From NCBI GenBank assembly GCA_003447595.1, contig DLYT01000041.1:1-14266 (forward strand): a stretch of DNA of 14,266 bases, written 5' to 3'. The translations under genes were made by a program, and so were the position numbers. Positions 1-6,927 of the stretch are shown here, in pieces; the stretch's first letter is position 1; every line of letters starts with the position of its first letter. The notes beneath the pieces are model-generated. The model did not search any database. It worked only from the letters and a program-made list of their open reading frames with translations, and had not been told where the DNA came from. The stretch is from Porphyromonadaceae bacterium. GTDB lineage: Bacteria; Bacteroidota; Bacteroidia; Bacteroidales; CAMTPD01.

Positions 1-809
1 AATTCACGAAGCATTTGATTGATCTTGAGCGTAAGAATACCGTTTGTTTTATTCAATCGGGCAATACGCTCGAGCACCTTTTTATCCGACTCTGCACGTT
101 GATCTTGCATTACATTTTTCAATGTAGTGATTACCCCCATGACCGAGTCGGTTACATTGACCGAGGTCCATGTGGTATCGACCAATACTTCCGTGATTTG
201 CTTTATTTCGTATTGTGGAATGGTGTCTTTACTTGGCGAAAAGGCTTCGGCCAGTCGTTTGAAGAAACCTTTTTTCTTGGGTGTATTTACCGGAAAAACG
301 GTGTCTTGCTTTAGAATGGTAAGTGTAGAGAATTTCGGAGTTACAACAATCGAATCGGTTTGGGAGATGATCTTTTCAACGTTTTCTTTCCAGATATCCG
401 GACTTTTAGCTGCTTCAATTTCTTTGAGCAGCAAACTTGTATTTTGAATCTTTACACGTAAAAGTTGCTTGATCGTATCGAGTTGAAGTACAAACAACGA
501 GTCCGACATCAGCGGCTTCAATGAATCGAGATTGGCAGACACCTCTTCGAGTTGACGTGTATATCTACCAAATGCATTATTATCGCCCGAAGAATATAAG
601 GCGACACTGCCGCTTTCGGCCGCATATAGCTTAGACAACGTATTTCCGATCAAATACAAGCGACGACCGGTTTCTTGATTGTATTCTGTAGAATCCGATA
701 AGTTGGTTATTTGATTGTAGACATAAAATATAGCATAAAAAGCAACTGTGATTATAATCAAATAACCCAGTATCACCTTCAGCTTAGTAAAAGAAAAGTA
801 ATTCTCCAT
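1..809 (-). CDS. Membrane-anchored sensor protein, probable (hybrid) histidine kinase N-terminus, partial
   Basis: An open frame runs from an ATG at 809 to the left edge without a stop (269 codons, C-terminus missing). The product starts MENYFSFTKLKVILGYL, continuing into one hydrophobic segment at about residues 9-30, which should anchor it in the inner membrane. Residues 31-269 are polar and mostly helical in character, with recurrent hydrophobic spacing, as expected for an extracytoplasmic sensor domain or coiled region. The last residues before the edge lack a second membrane segment and any kinase motif. The N-terminus resembles, from memory, Bacteroidales hybrid sensor histidine kinases, whose HisKA/HATPase/receiver domains would lie beyond the edge; that part is inference. 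It diverges from the next gene and has a TACGTTTG promoter element 23 bases upstream. Alternative: another signalling or structural membrane protein. The frame is certain, the family moderately so. Confidence 0.6.
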   Translation of the reverse strand, partial: MENYFSFTKLKVILGYLIIITVAFYAIFYVYNQITNLSDSTEYNQETGRRLYLIGNTLSKLYAAESGSVALYSSGDNNAFGRYTRQLEEVSANLDSLKPLMSDSLFVLQLDTIKQLLRVKIQNTSLLLKEIEAAKSPDIWKENVEKIISQTDSIVVTPKFSTLTILKQDTVFPVNTPKKKGFFKRLAEAFSPSKDTIPQYEIKQITEVLVDTTWTSVNVTDSVMGVITTLKNVMQDQRAESDKKVLERIARLNKTNGILTLKINQMLRE

Positions 810-832
810 GCTTATACACTAACTCTAGAGTA

Positions 833-840
833 CAAACGTA
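833..840 (-). promoter_or_regulatory. Bacteroidetes -7 element for the sensor gene
   Basis: Read on the minus strand this is TACGTTTG, an exact match to the Bacteroidetes -7 consensus TAnnTTTG. It lies 23 bases before the ATG at 809, giving a leader of roughly 18 bases. No clear TTTG -33 element was found at the usual 18-20 base spacing. Confidence 0.5.
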
Positions 841-1021
841 GCAAAAATGTATGACATAGACTGAATCTTTGAATACAATGCAGGTTAACTTTTGCATATT
901 ACCCTACATTTTAAACTTCAATCACTTAGAGAATCAACATACTTCAAGAAACCTTAAATATTAGGGATATTTCATCTCTTTATTTGTTATATAAACGAAC
1001 ATCCATAAATAGAACTAAGGT

Positions 1022-1399
1022 ATGAAACCAATTATTATTCTTTTATCAGCCGTGATGACCTTGGGATCGGGAAGCTTATTATTTGCTCAAAACAAGGTAA
1101 AAAAGACAGCTGAGAAGGTTGCGTCTGAAACCGAAAAGCTATATGATACAACCAAAGTAGAAACAAAGAAAGAGTATAAACAAGTAGAAAAAGCAACTAA
1201 AGAAAACTACAAAGAAGCTAAAGAAGCCGGCAAAGAACAATATAAAGAAACAAGCAAAGAGGCTGAAAAGAACTACGAAAAAGCAAAGGATAAAACCAAA
1301 GACGCTTACGATAAAACAAAGTCTGAAACTAAAAAGGAGTACAGCACAACTAAAAAGGACGTCAAGAAAGAATTTGAAGATCTCAAAAAGAAGTTCTAA
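1022..1399 (+). CDS. Secreted hendecad-repeat (LEA-like) Lys/Glu/Tyr protein
   Basis: 125 aa. Residues 1-22 form a signal peptide (Lys2, hydrophobic core, cleavage likely after Phe-Ala at 22), so the mature protein is probably periplasmic or exported; no lipobox Cys is present. The mature part is almost entirely Lys, Glu, Thr, Ala and Tyr. Tyr occurs at 41, 52, 63, 74, 85, 96 and 107 and Phe at 118: eight aromatic residues exactly 11 apart. Such 11-residue repeats form long amphipathic helices and are typical of group-3 LEA-type and apolipoprotein-like proteins, which suggests a membrane-, stress- or envelope-associated role; this is inference from repeat type only. It is a single gene, divergent from the sensor gene and followed by a hairpin terminator. 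Function unknown. Confidence 0.8.
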   Translation: MKPIIILLSAVMTLGSGSLLFAQNKVKKTAEKVASETEKLYDTTKVETKKEYKQVEKATKENYKEAKEAGKEQYKETSKEAEKNYEKAKDKTKDAYDKTKSETKKEYSTTKKDVKKEFEDLKKKF

Positions 1400-1430
1400 C
1401 TCTGTTGTTTTCTTCTCACAATATATACTA

Positions 1431-1465
1431 TCCCGAAGAACAAGCATGCCGTTTTTTCTTCGGGA
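1431..1465 (+). terminator. Hairpin terminator after the hendecad-repeat gene
   Basis: A 10-bp perfect stem (TCCCGAAGAA at 1431-1440 with TTCTTCGGGA at 1456-1465) encloses a 15-base loop and is followed by a T-rich tract (TTTGTTTTA). It lies 31 bases after the stop codon. Confidence 0.7.
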
Positions 1466-1572
1466 TTTGTTTTATCTCGAAGCTCGACAATAAAGAATAA
1501 ACAAATAAATGGTGCGCTGCTGCATCGAGCAAATCTTGATTTTTAGAAGATTTAAGCCGATACAACTGCGCA

Positions 1573-1589
1573 AGCTCATCTTTTGAGCT
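1573..1589. promoter_or_regulatory. Inverted repeat abutting the proC promoter, possible operator
   Basis: AGCTCA (1573-1578) and TGAGCT (1584-1589) form a perfect inverted repeat with a 5-base spacer. Its right arm shares the first base of the -7 element at 1589-1596. A regulator bound here would sit between the -33 and -7 positions. No regulator is identified and chance is possible for a 6-bp arm. Confidence 0.3.
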
Positions 1590-1596
1590 ACTTTTG
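1589..1596 (+). promoter_or_regulatory. Bacteroidetes -7 element for proC
   Basis: TACTTTTG matches the TAnnTTTG consensus exactly. The expected transcription start lies near 1602, about 25 bases before the ATG at 1629. The element covers an in-frame GTG at 1596, which argues against that codon being the translation start. No matching -33 TTTG was seen. Confidence 0.55.
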
Positions 1597-1628
1597 TGGG
1601 AATAACCATCTATAAAAAACGAGTAAAC

Positions 1629-2432
1629 ATGAATATAACCATTATCGGTGTAGGCAATATGGGTAGCGCCATCGCTCGCGGACTGGTAAAATCCGGAGCT
1701 ATTAAAGCCTCTCAACTTACATGTACCGACCTCGACACAAAACTGCTAAACAGAATCCAAAGTTTCAACTCGGAGATCAACATAAGTCAAAACAATACGG
1801 AAGCAATTACCAATGCTGATGTTGTGATCTTGGCCGTGAAACCATGGAAAGTAGAAAGTACCCTTTCGGCTTTGAAGTATAAACTTAACTTCAACAAACA
1901 AGTACTTGTAAGTATTGCTGCCGGTGTTACATTCAACGAAATCAGCAAGTATGTAAGCAAAGAACATATCGACGAAGAAGAAAACAGCCCTGTTTTGTTC
2001 AGAGTAATCCCAAATACAGCGATCGAAGTAATGCAAAGCATGACATTTATCGCTTCACACAACGCAGACAAAACACAGGAAGATGTGATCGTTGGCTTGT
2101 TTGACAAACTTGGCAATGCCATGCTTATCGAAGAAGATCAAATGACCGCCGGCACAGCTCTTGCATCATGCGGTATTGCTTATGCGCTTCGCTACATTCG
2201 TGCGGCAATGGAAGGTGGTATCGAACTAGGCTTTTACCCAGATCAATCGAAGGAAATCGTCATCGAAACCATCCAAGGAGCATTGGATTTGCTACGCGAA
2301 AACAAAAGCAATCCTGAAACGGAAATCGACAAAGTTACCACTCCTGGCGGAATCACCATTCGTGGTTTGAACGAAATGGAGATGAACGGATTCTCAGCAG
2401 CCGTAATCAAAGGCCTTCGCGAATCCAAATAA
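1629..2432 (+). CDS. proC: Pyrroline-5-carboxylate reductase
   Basis: 267 aa, the normal length for the family. It reduces pyrroline-5-carboxylate to proline with NAD(P)H, the last step of proline synthesis, in the cytoplasm. The N-terminal Rossmann fold has the dinucleotide motif GVGNMG at residues 7-12, followed by AVKP at 69-72 and RVIPNTAI at 125-132. The C-terminal dimerisation and active-site region carries TTPGGITIRGL at 237-247, a recognisable form of the P5CR signature. The ATG at 1629 is preferred over an upstream in-frame GTG at 1596 because the Rossmann strand starts right after it and the GTG lies inside the promoter. The gene is transcribed alone and converges on the proline-catabolic operon, whose enzymes run the opposite direction between proline and P5C. 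A strong hairpin separates the two. Confidence 0.95.
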   Translation: MNITIIGVGNMGSAIARGLVKSGAIKASQLTCTDLDTKLLNRIQSFNSEINISQNNTEAITNADVVILAVKPWKVESTLSALKYKLNFNKQVLVSIAAGVTFNEISKYVSKEHIDEEENSPVLFRVIPNTAIEVMQSMTFIASHNADKTQEDVIVGLFDKLGNAMLIEEDQMTAGTALASCGIAYALRYIRAAMEGGIELGFYPDQSKEIVIETIQGALDLLRENKSNPETEIDKVTTPGGITIRGLNEMEMNGFSAAVIKGLRESK

Positions 2433-2458
2433 TTCAAACGAAATACTACGTTATAGAA

Positions 2459-2494
2459 AGCCCGGCATTGCAGTGTTTACTACAATGCCGGGCT
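2459..2494. terminator. Hairpin terminator between convergent proC and proline dehydrogenase
   Basis: AGCCCGGCATTG (2459-2470) pairs perfectly with CAATGCCGGGCT (2483-2494); the 12-base loop can add three more pairs after one mismatch, giving a GTTT tetraloop. On the plus strand ATTTTTATT follows, so it should act as an intrinsic terminator for proC. It begins 5 bases past the opposing stop codon and probably also ends the minus-strand operon, although the T-tract on that side is weak. Confidence 0.85.
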
Positions 2495-2498
2495 ATTT

Positions 2499-3698
2499 TT
2501 ATTCTGTTTGTTTACATAAAACCGTCTTTCCGGCATGCTTGCGTCGTGCGATTTCCGACTTCAACATGCGCAGTTCGCGGCCGGTTTGTCCGGCTACCGA
2601 ACTATTCTCCTGCATCCGCCTCAACAAATAAGGCAAGACCTTCTCTACCGGAGCATACGGAACATACTTCGTAGTATTGTATCCGGCATGAGCTAGATTG
2701 AACGTAATATTATCGCTCATCCCCAATAGTTGCGCAAAGAAAATACGATGATCGTTGGGTCGCAACCCATTTGCCTCGATGGCTTCGGTAAGCAACTTGC
2801 AACTCTCTTCGTTGTGCGTACCACAAAACAATTCAAACTTATCAATGTGTTCTACCACAAAACGTACACCGGCATTGAAGTTATCATCGGTTTCTTGTTT
2901 GGTTGCGCAAATAGGCGACGGATAACCAAGCTGTTTGGCTCGTACTCGCTCCTTTTCCATGTAAGCACCCCGTACAAACTTCATCCCGATTTGATATCCT
3001 TTCGCTACGGCATCCTTATACAGCTTTTGCAAGTAAGCCATGCGATCGTGCCTGTACATCTGCAACGTTGCAAAAATATAAGCCCTTTCGGTATTATACA
3101 TCTCCATGGCCTGCTCGGTAAGATCGTCTATCAAGTCCTGCATTTTGTACTCTTCCGCATCTACGAGCAACCGTACATTCAAGCGAGCCGCCGTTTCACA
3201 AAGCGACATAAACCGCGATTGAAACACATGGTAATAGTGCTTCTCCTCTACGCCATATTCAGTTACATCTTTCAAGATCCCCTCCATCTGCGCCTCAGTT
3301 ACCAGTCCCGACGGTTTGAATACCGCATACGCAATGGCCGGGTTACCCGCCGCATTCTTGATCGAATGAATAATCTCGTTGTACGTATGTTGTGTATCCG
3401 TATCCCCATCTCCCCCTTCGGCCGAATAGTCGAGCGTGGAAAGAATGTGAAACTCTTGCAGTTTATCGATAATCGGTTTGCAGTCGTCCAGATCCTCTCC
3501 TCCTACAAATTGCTTGTACAAAGTAGGCTTCATGATCCAGGCCAACGGAATATTATGTTGAAGCATAAAAGAAGAAGCTTTAGAGCTGAGATCCACAATC
3601 GCGCCACTTTGAATTGTTTTAAATAAACAATAAGCTCGGTAAAGATCGAAGTCGCTTTTGTATCCGAAAGCAATCTCCGTATTGTTGAAGTTTACCAT
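2499..3698 (-). CDS. Proline dehydrogenase (FAD-dependent, monofunctional)
   Basis: 399 aa from the ATG at 3698. It oxidises proline to pyrroline-5-carboxylate with FAD, passing electrons to the respiratory chain. The TIM-barrel motifs of the PutA/ProDH family are visible: VDAEE near 179-183, KFVRGAYMEKER near 240-251, GTHNEES near 293-299, AQLLGMSDN near 322-330, and the substrate-carboxylate double Arg in YLLRRMQEN (Arg360, Arg361). An in-frame TTG two codons upstream (3704) is less likely as the start. It is the second gene of a two-gene operon, 12 bases downstream of P5C dehydrogenase, so the two halves of PutA are encoded separately here with the dehydrogenase gene first. No internal promoter was seen. 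It lacks the DNA-binding domain of large PutA, so it should not regulate itself. Confidence 0.93.
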   Translation of the reverse strand: MVNFNNTEIAFGYKSDFDLYRAYCLFKTIQSGAIVDLSSKASSFMLQHNIPLAWIMKPTLYKQFVGGEDLDDCKPIIDKLQEFHILSTLDYSAEGGDGDTDTQHTYNEIIHSIKNAAGNPAIAYAVFKPSGLVTEAQMEGILKDVTEYGVEEKHYYHVFQSRFMSLCETAARLNVRLLVDAEEYKMQDLIDDLTEQAMEMYNTERAYIFATLQMYRHDRMAYLQKLYKDAVAKGYQIGMKFVRGAYMEKERVRAKQLGYPSPICATKQETDDNFNAGVRFVVEHIDKFELFCGTHNEESCKLLTEAIEANGLRPNDHRIFFAQLLGMSDNITFNLAHAGYNTTKYVPYAPVEKVLPYLLRRMQENSSVAGQTGRELRMLKSEIARRKHAGKTVLCKQTE

Positions 3699-3710
3699 AC
3701 GCAAACCGTT

Positions 3711-5342
3711 TTATTCGTGCTTCATAAACGGATAAGTGTAATCTACCGGCGGCACCAGAGTCTCTTTGATCGAGCGCGGACTCACCCAGCGAAGCAAGTT
3801 TAACCCGCAACCCGCTTTATCATTGGTACCCGAAGCTCTCGAACCGCCAAAAGGCTGATTCCCCACCACGGCACCCGTAGGTTTGTCGTTGATATAGAAG
3901 TTTCCGGCAGCATAACGCAACGTATCAAAAGCCTTCATCACCGCATAGCGATCGCGCGCAAAGATAGATCCCGTAAGCGCATAAGGCGACGTTTCGTCAC
4001 ATACCTTGAGCGTCTCTTCAAACTTATCGTCCGGATAAACATATACACTAAGCACCGGGCCAAATATCTCTTCGGTCATGGTTTTGAACGACGGAGTCTT
4101 CGCCTCGATCACCGTAGGATAAATGAAATAACCTTTCGACTTATCCCCTTTTCCACCAAATACAATCTCAGCTTCGGTAGACTGTTTTGCAAAATCGATG
4201 TATGCCATAATCGTATCAAACGATGGCTCATCAATCACCGCATTCATAAAGTTAGAAAAGTCGCGCACATCTCCCGGAATCATATGTTCAAGCATGGCAC
4301 CGATACGCTCTTTGAGTCCGTTCCACATCGAAGCCGGTACATATGCCCGCGACGCAGCCGAACATTTTTGACCTTGGTATTCGAAAGCACCGCGCACCAT
4401 TGCCACAGCCACTTCGTCTGGGCAAGCCGAAGGATGCACAAAGATGAAATCCTTACCGCCCGTTTCCCCTACAATCTTCGGATACGAACGATAACTCGAC
4501 AAGTTATTTCCAATTTCCTTCCAAAGCGTATCAAACGTATGGGTCGATCCCGTAAAATGGAGTCCGGCAAACGACGGATGCGCGAGAATTGTTTTTCCGA
4601 TCACGCTACCCTGACCAGGAATAAAGTTGATTACTCCATCGGGCACACCCGCTTCTTTGAATATCTTCATCAATAAATAATTGGAATAGATGGCCGTTGT
4701 AGAAGGCTTCCAAACAGAAACATTCCCCATTAAAACCGGAGAAAGATTCAGGTTACTGGCAATAGCCGTAAAGTTGAACGGAGTCAGCGCAAACACAAAC
4801 CCTTCGAGCGCGCGGTATTCGGTTCTGTTGATAACGCCCGTACTTTGAATGGGCTGATCGGCATAAATCTCGGAAGCAAAGTGCGTGTTGAAACGCAAAA
4901 AGTCGATCGCTTCGCAAGGCGCATCAATCTCCGCCTGATACGGATTCTTACTTTGCCCCGCCATTACCGCGGCATTCATGGCATAGCGATATTTGGTCGA
5001 AAGCAGCTCGGCCACTTTCATAGTAATCGAAGCACGCTCTACCCAAGGCAACCTACTCCATTCGCCATGCGCTTTCATTGCCGCCTCAACAGCCATCGCA
5101 ACTTCTTTTTCGCCCGCCTTATGATATGTAGCCAAAACGTGATGGTGATCGTGCGGCATTACAACCTTTCCGGTATCACCCGTGCGCACCTCTTTACCGC
5201 CAATAATTAGTGGAATATCCTCAACATGTGTGGTGACTTCCTGAAGACTCTTTTTTAATAATTCCCGCTCCGAAGTTCCGGGCGCATAACTTTTGATCGG
5301 TTCGTTGGCCGGCAACGGAAACTGAAAAACTGCATTATTCAT
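3711..5342 (-). CDS. L-glutamate gamma-semialdehyde (P5C) dehydrogenase
   Basis: 543 aa, the usual length for the stand-alone enzyme. It oxidises glutamate semialdehyde (hydrolysed P5C) to glutamate with NAD+, the second step of proline catabolism. Aldehyde dehydrogenase motifs in order: TPFNFTA near 187-193 with the oxyanion Asn190, WKPS (Lys212), FTGSTHTF near 263-270, VGETGGKDF with the general-base-region Glu293, the catalytic Cys327 in GQKCSAASR, and EIFGPVLSVYVY further on. The ATG at 5342 follows a complete promoter. It leads the operon with proline dehydrogenase 12 bases downstream; P5C released by the latter is its substrate. The promoter holds a palindrome and a direct repeat that could bind a regulator responding to proline. 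Nothing is truncated or unusual in the protein. Confidence 0.95.
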   Translation of the reverse strand: MNNAVFQFPLPANEPIKSYAPGTSERELLKKSLQEVTTHVEDIPLIIGGKEVRTGDTGKVVMPHDHHHVLATYHKAGEKEVAMAVEAAMKAHGEWSRLPWVERASITMKVAELLSTKYRYAMNAAVMAGQSKNPYQAEIDAPCEAIDFLRFNTHFASEIYADQPIQSTGVINRTEYRALEGFVFALTPFNFTAIASNLNLSPVLMGNVSVWKPSTTAIYSNYLLMKIFKEAGVPDGVINFIPGQGSVIGKTILAHPSFAGLHFTGSTHTFDTLWKEIGNNLSSYRSYPKIVGETGGKDFIFVHPSACPDEVAVAMVRGAFEYQGQKCSAASRAYVPASMWNGLKERIGAMLEHMIPGDVRDFSNFMNAVIDEPSFDTIMAYIDFAKQSTEAEIVFGGKGDKSKGYFIYPTVIEAKTPSFKTMTEEIFGPVLSVYVYPDDKFEETLKVCDETSPYALTGSIFARDRYAVMKAFDTLRYAAGNFYINDKPTGAVVGNQPFGGSRASGTNDKAGCGLNLLRWVSPRSIKETLVPPVDYTYPFMKHE

Positions 5343-5386
5343 AATAGATTGTTTTTGTGGTCGATAGATCTAATACTCAATGCTTA

Positions 5387-5416
5387 CAAATTTAGAAAAA
5401 AAAGCGAATTCGCAAA
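5387..5416 (-). promoter_or_regulatory. Promoter of the proline-catabolic operon
   Basis: On the minus strand there is TTTG (5416-5413), an 18-base spacer, then TAAATTTG (5394-5387), matching the Bacteroidetes -33/-7 pattern at near-normal spacing. The predicted start lies about 40 bases before the ATG at 5342. This is the best-formed promoter in the window. Confidence 0.7.
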
Positions 5417-5440
5417 CTTTTCAACAAATTATTCGCAAAC
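5404..5440. promoter_or_regulatory. Palindrome plus direct repeat over the -33 region, candidate operator
   Basis: GCGAATTCGC (5404-5413) is a perfect 10-bp palindrome in the promoter spacer. ATTCGCAAAC occurs at 5408-5417 and again at 5431-5440, start-to-start distance 23 bp, about two helical turns. The first copy covers the -33 element and the second lies just upstream of it. This arrangement suits a dimeric or tandem-binding regulator. No regulator gene is adjacent, so this is inference from layout. Confidence 0.4.
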
Positions 5441-5479
5441 AAGCTTATACGGTTAACATTTAACGCAGATAGCAAGCAT

Positions 5480-5501
5480 CCGCTTTAAAACAACAAAGCG
5501 G
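5480..5501. terminator. Weak hairpin downstream of the small membrane protein gene
   Basis: CCGCTTT (5480-5486) and AAAGCGG (5495-5501) form a 7-bp stem with an 8-base loop. It lies 53 bases beyond the stop of the minus-strand gene at 5555. No U-tract follows on either strand, so terminator function is doubtful. Confidence 0.3.
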
Positions 5502-5554
5502 CACACATAAGCATTTCCTTATGAATACCGCCTCAATGATAAAACTGAAAACGA

Positions 5555-5800
5555 TTATTTCGATAGATAGATCGCTTTGAATCGAGCAAACGTTGTGTGA
5601 TATGCCAATCCTTGTTTTTCGGTAATCCCTTTCACAAACAACCTGCGTCCGTTGAGAAAAGGAGCATACCAAACACTCCATGCAATGAAAGTCATCACAC
5701 TCAGCCAAGCCGGAAGCTCAACCAACTGCTCTTTCATATTAAGCACAATCAACGCAAAAGGCACAATCAATGCCACATAATGCAAAAATACATTCTTCAT
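5555..5800 (-). CDS. Small two-helix membrane protein, unknown function
   Basis: 81 aa from the ATG at 5800. An in-frame start further upstream would put the promoter element inside the coding region and is rejected. Two hydrophobic segments are clear, about residues 3-21 and 27-47, separated by a short polar turn (KEQLVEL), so the protein is a helical hairpin in the inner membrane. The C-terminal 34 residues are basic and probably cytoplasmic. No motif of a known transporter, holin or toxin was recognised. It is a single gene with a TAnnTTTG element 27 bases upstream, in the short space after the outer-membrane protein remnant. The translation looks protein-like and start, promoter and length agree, but the family is unknown to me. 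Confidence 0.6.
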   Translation of the reverse strand: MKNVFLHYVALIVPFALIVLNMKEQLVELPAWLSVMTFIAWSVWYAPFLNGRRLFVKGITEKQGLAYHTTFARFKAIYLSK

Positions 5801-5827
5801 AAGATTATTATTGGTAACAATTCTCGA

Positions 5828-5835
5828 CAAAACTA
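5828..5835 (-). promoter_or_regulatory. Bacteroidetes -7 element for the small membrane protein
   Basis: On the minus strand this reads TAGTTTTG, an exact TAnnTTTG match, 27 bases before the ATG at 5800. A TTTG at 5853-5850 lies upstream but with a 14-base spacer, shorter than usual. Confidence 0.45.
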
Positions 5836-5856
5836 ATATAAACAGCCAACAAAACA

Positions 5857-6561
5857 CTATTTTCCAAAGCGGGATTTATCCACTTCTTTGTGTTTTTGCT
5901 CTTTAAATCCGCCAAACTTATACACAAACGACATTGAAACCCTTCTTGATAGTTCGAATAATGCCCCTGACTAAACAAACCGTTTACTTGTCCCTGCAAT
6001 CATTCGCCATCCGACTCTCCACTTTTGAGAACAAGATTTATAACAGCCCCGCGCACATGGTATTGCGGAGGAGCACTGTACATGATTTCTGCTTTCTCTA
6101 TGCGCTCTTTCGGCATATTCTTCAATAAGTTCTCCAACTGACTCTGCCCCATATTGGTAACCTTACCGTTGATAACAACCGTAACCTTATTTGCACCCGC
6201 AAGTTCAAGACCTCCGCGCAAGTTTCGCACGCCCGGCAACTCCAAAATAGCTTCGTAAGCATTTACCGCCATTTTATTTTGAAGCAACGGCAGCTTCCGT
6301 ACTACACATTACTTGACACGTTTCGTACATTAAGTGCTGCGCAATTAAGACACAAGGAAGCAGCTTCGTTTCAATTGTAAAACAACCCAAAAAGTCGGTA
6401 TAAACAGCATTTAAGTAAACCGAATCATTCGATTGCGCTACAACTACAGCCAGTTCGACGGGATTATTATTTACATCAGTCACTCTGCCCGTTACGATTT
6501 GAGCCTTTATCGTAGTAATACAACACAGAAAGAAAACACCAATTCCTACTTTTATTCTCAT
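5857..6561 (-). pseudogene. Remnant of a TonB-receptor-like outer-membrane beta-barrel protein (barrel deleted)
   Basis: Three coding pieces of one ancestral gene are visible. Piece 1 (6561 to about 6290): ATG, signal peptide ending in TTIKA before Gln, then a CarboxypepD_reg-like domain (VTGRVTDVNNNPVELAVV...). Piece 2, in another frame (about 6299 to 6003): a plug-like domain with NAYEAILELPGVR and VTVVINGKVTNMGQ; it ends at a TGA (6002-6000), but the same frame reads on as LQGQVNGLFSQGHYSNYQEG. Piece 3, after a further frame change (about 5940 to 5857): SFVYKFGGFKEQKHKE...RFGK and a stop, which looks like the last barrel strand and C-terminus. Thus the linker before the plug and essentially the whole barrel are deleted, with one nonsense codon and two frame changes. 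The intact family members run to roughly 700-800 aa; under 240 codons remain. No functional receptor can be made. Confidence 0.85.
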
Positions 6562-6655
6562 TGATCCATCTATTTAACACACAAGGGTATAAAGGTTAGT
6601 TATAACACTCTTCAGTCTAAGCAAGTAACCAACCCCATTATTAATCCATGCCACA
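6562..6655. other. Non-coding stretch upstream of the receptor remnant
   Basis: Together with the adjoining repeat this makes a 366-base gene-free region up to 6927. The part next to the remnant has a near-consensus minus-strand -7 element, TACCCTTG (6589-6582), probably the old promoter of the dead gene. Nothing else is recognised here. Confidence 0.4.
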
Positions 6656-6917
6656 CAGCAACATAGCCGACCAATCGCCCACATCACTTTATAGGAAACA
6701 ATCTCAGCGAGTTGAGCAAATACAAAATGCAACCACCCAATACCCTTCAGGTAATATTCTGCTACACCACTTCGAACGACCTTACTAACAACGAAAAGAA
6801 GCTGTAATCTTTATGACCCTTATTCGTTGCAAATCGTTTGTTTCTGTTTGATCAAAAGAAAACTTCAACCAGAAAAAAAGAAGCTGTTTTTCGCTTGTTT
6901 TGCATCCAAAAAGCCAA
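6656..6917. repeat. Long direct repeat, copy 1 (left of the hip island)
   Basis: This segment aligns without gaps to 9323-9584 at an offset of 2667 bases. I counted 25 differences in the 240 positions 6661-6900, about 90% identity; similarity fades over the last ~17 bases. Seven of the differences are one block (TTATGAC against CCCACTG). It contains the near-palindromic core TTTGATCAAAAGAAA. No terminal inverted repeats, target-site duplication or transposase was found. It ends 10 bases before the hipT-like stop codon. Confidence 0.9.
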
Positions 6918-6927
6918 TGCGATTCTA

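Noticed and set aside
1596..1628. GTG start extending proC by 11 codons
   Set aside because: The GTG is the last part of the TACTTTTG promoter element, so it would lie before the transcription start.
1428..1715. 95-codon minus-strand frame over the proC promoter and start
   Set aside because: Overlaps the terminator, promoter and 5' end of proC on the opposite strand and has no recognisable content.
2730..3626. A 298-codon open frame on the plus strand across the proline dehydrogenase gene
   Set aside because: Antisense to a clearly conserved gene; the translation shows low-complexity basic and hydrophobic runs and no motif, as expected for an opposite-strand shadow.
5808..5999. 63-codon minus-strand frame starting at a TTG
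   Set aside because: It is the continuation past a TGA of the dead outer-membrane gene and leaves the ancestral frame near 5940; not a separate gene.
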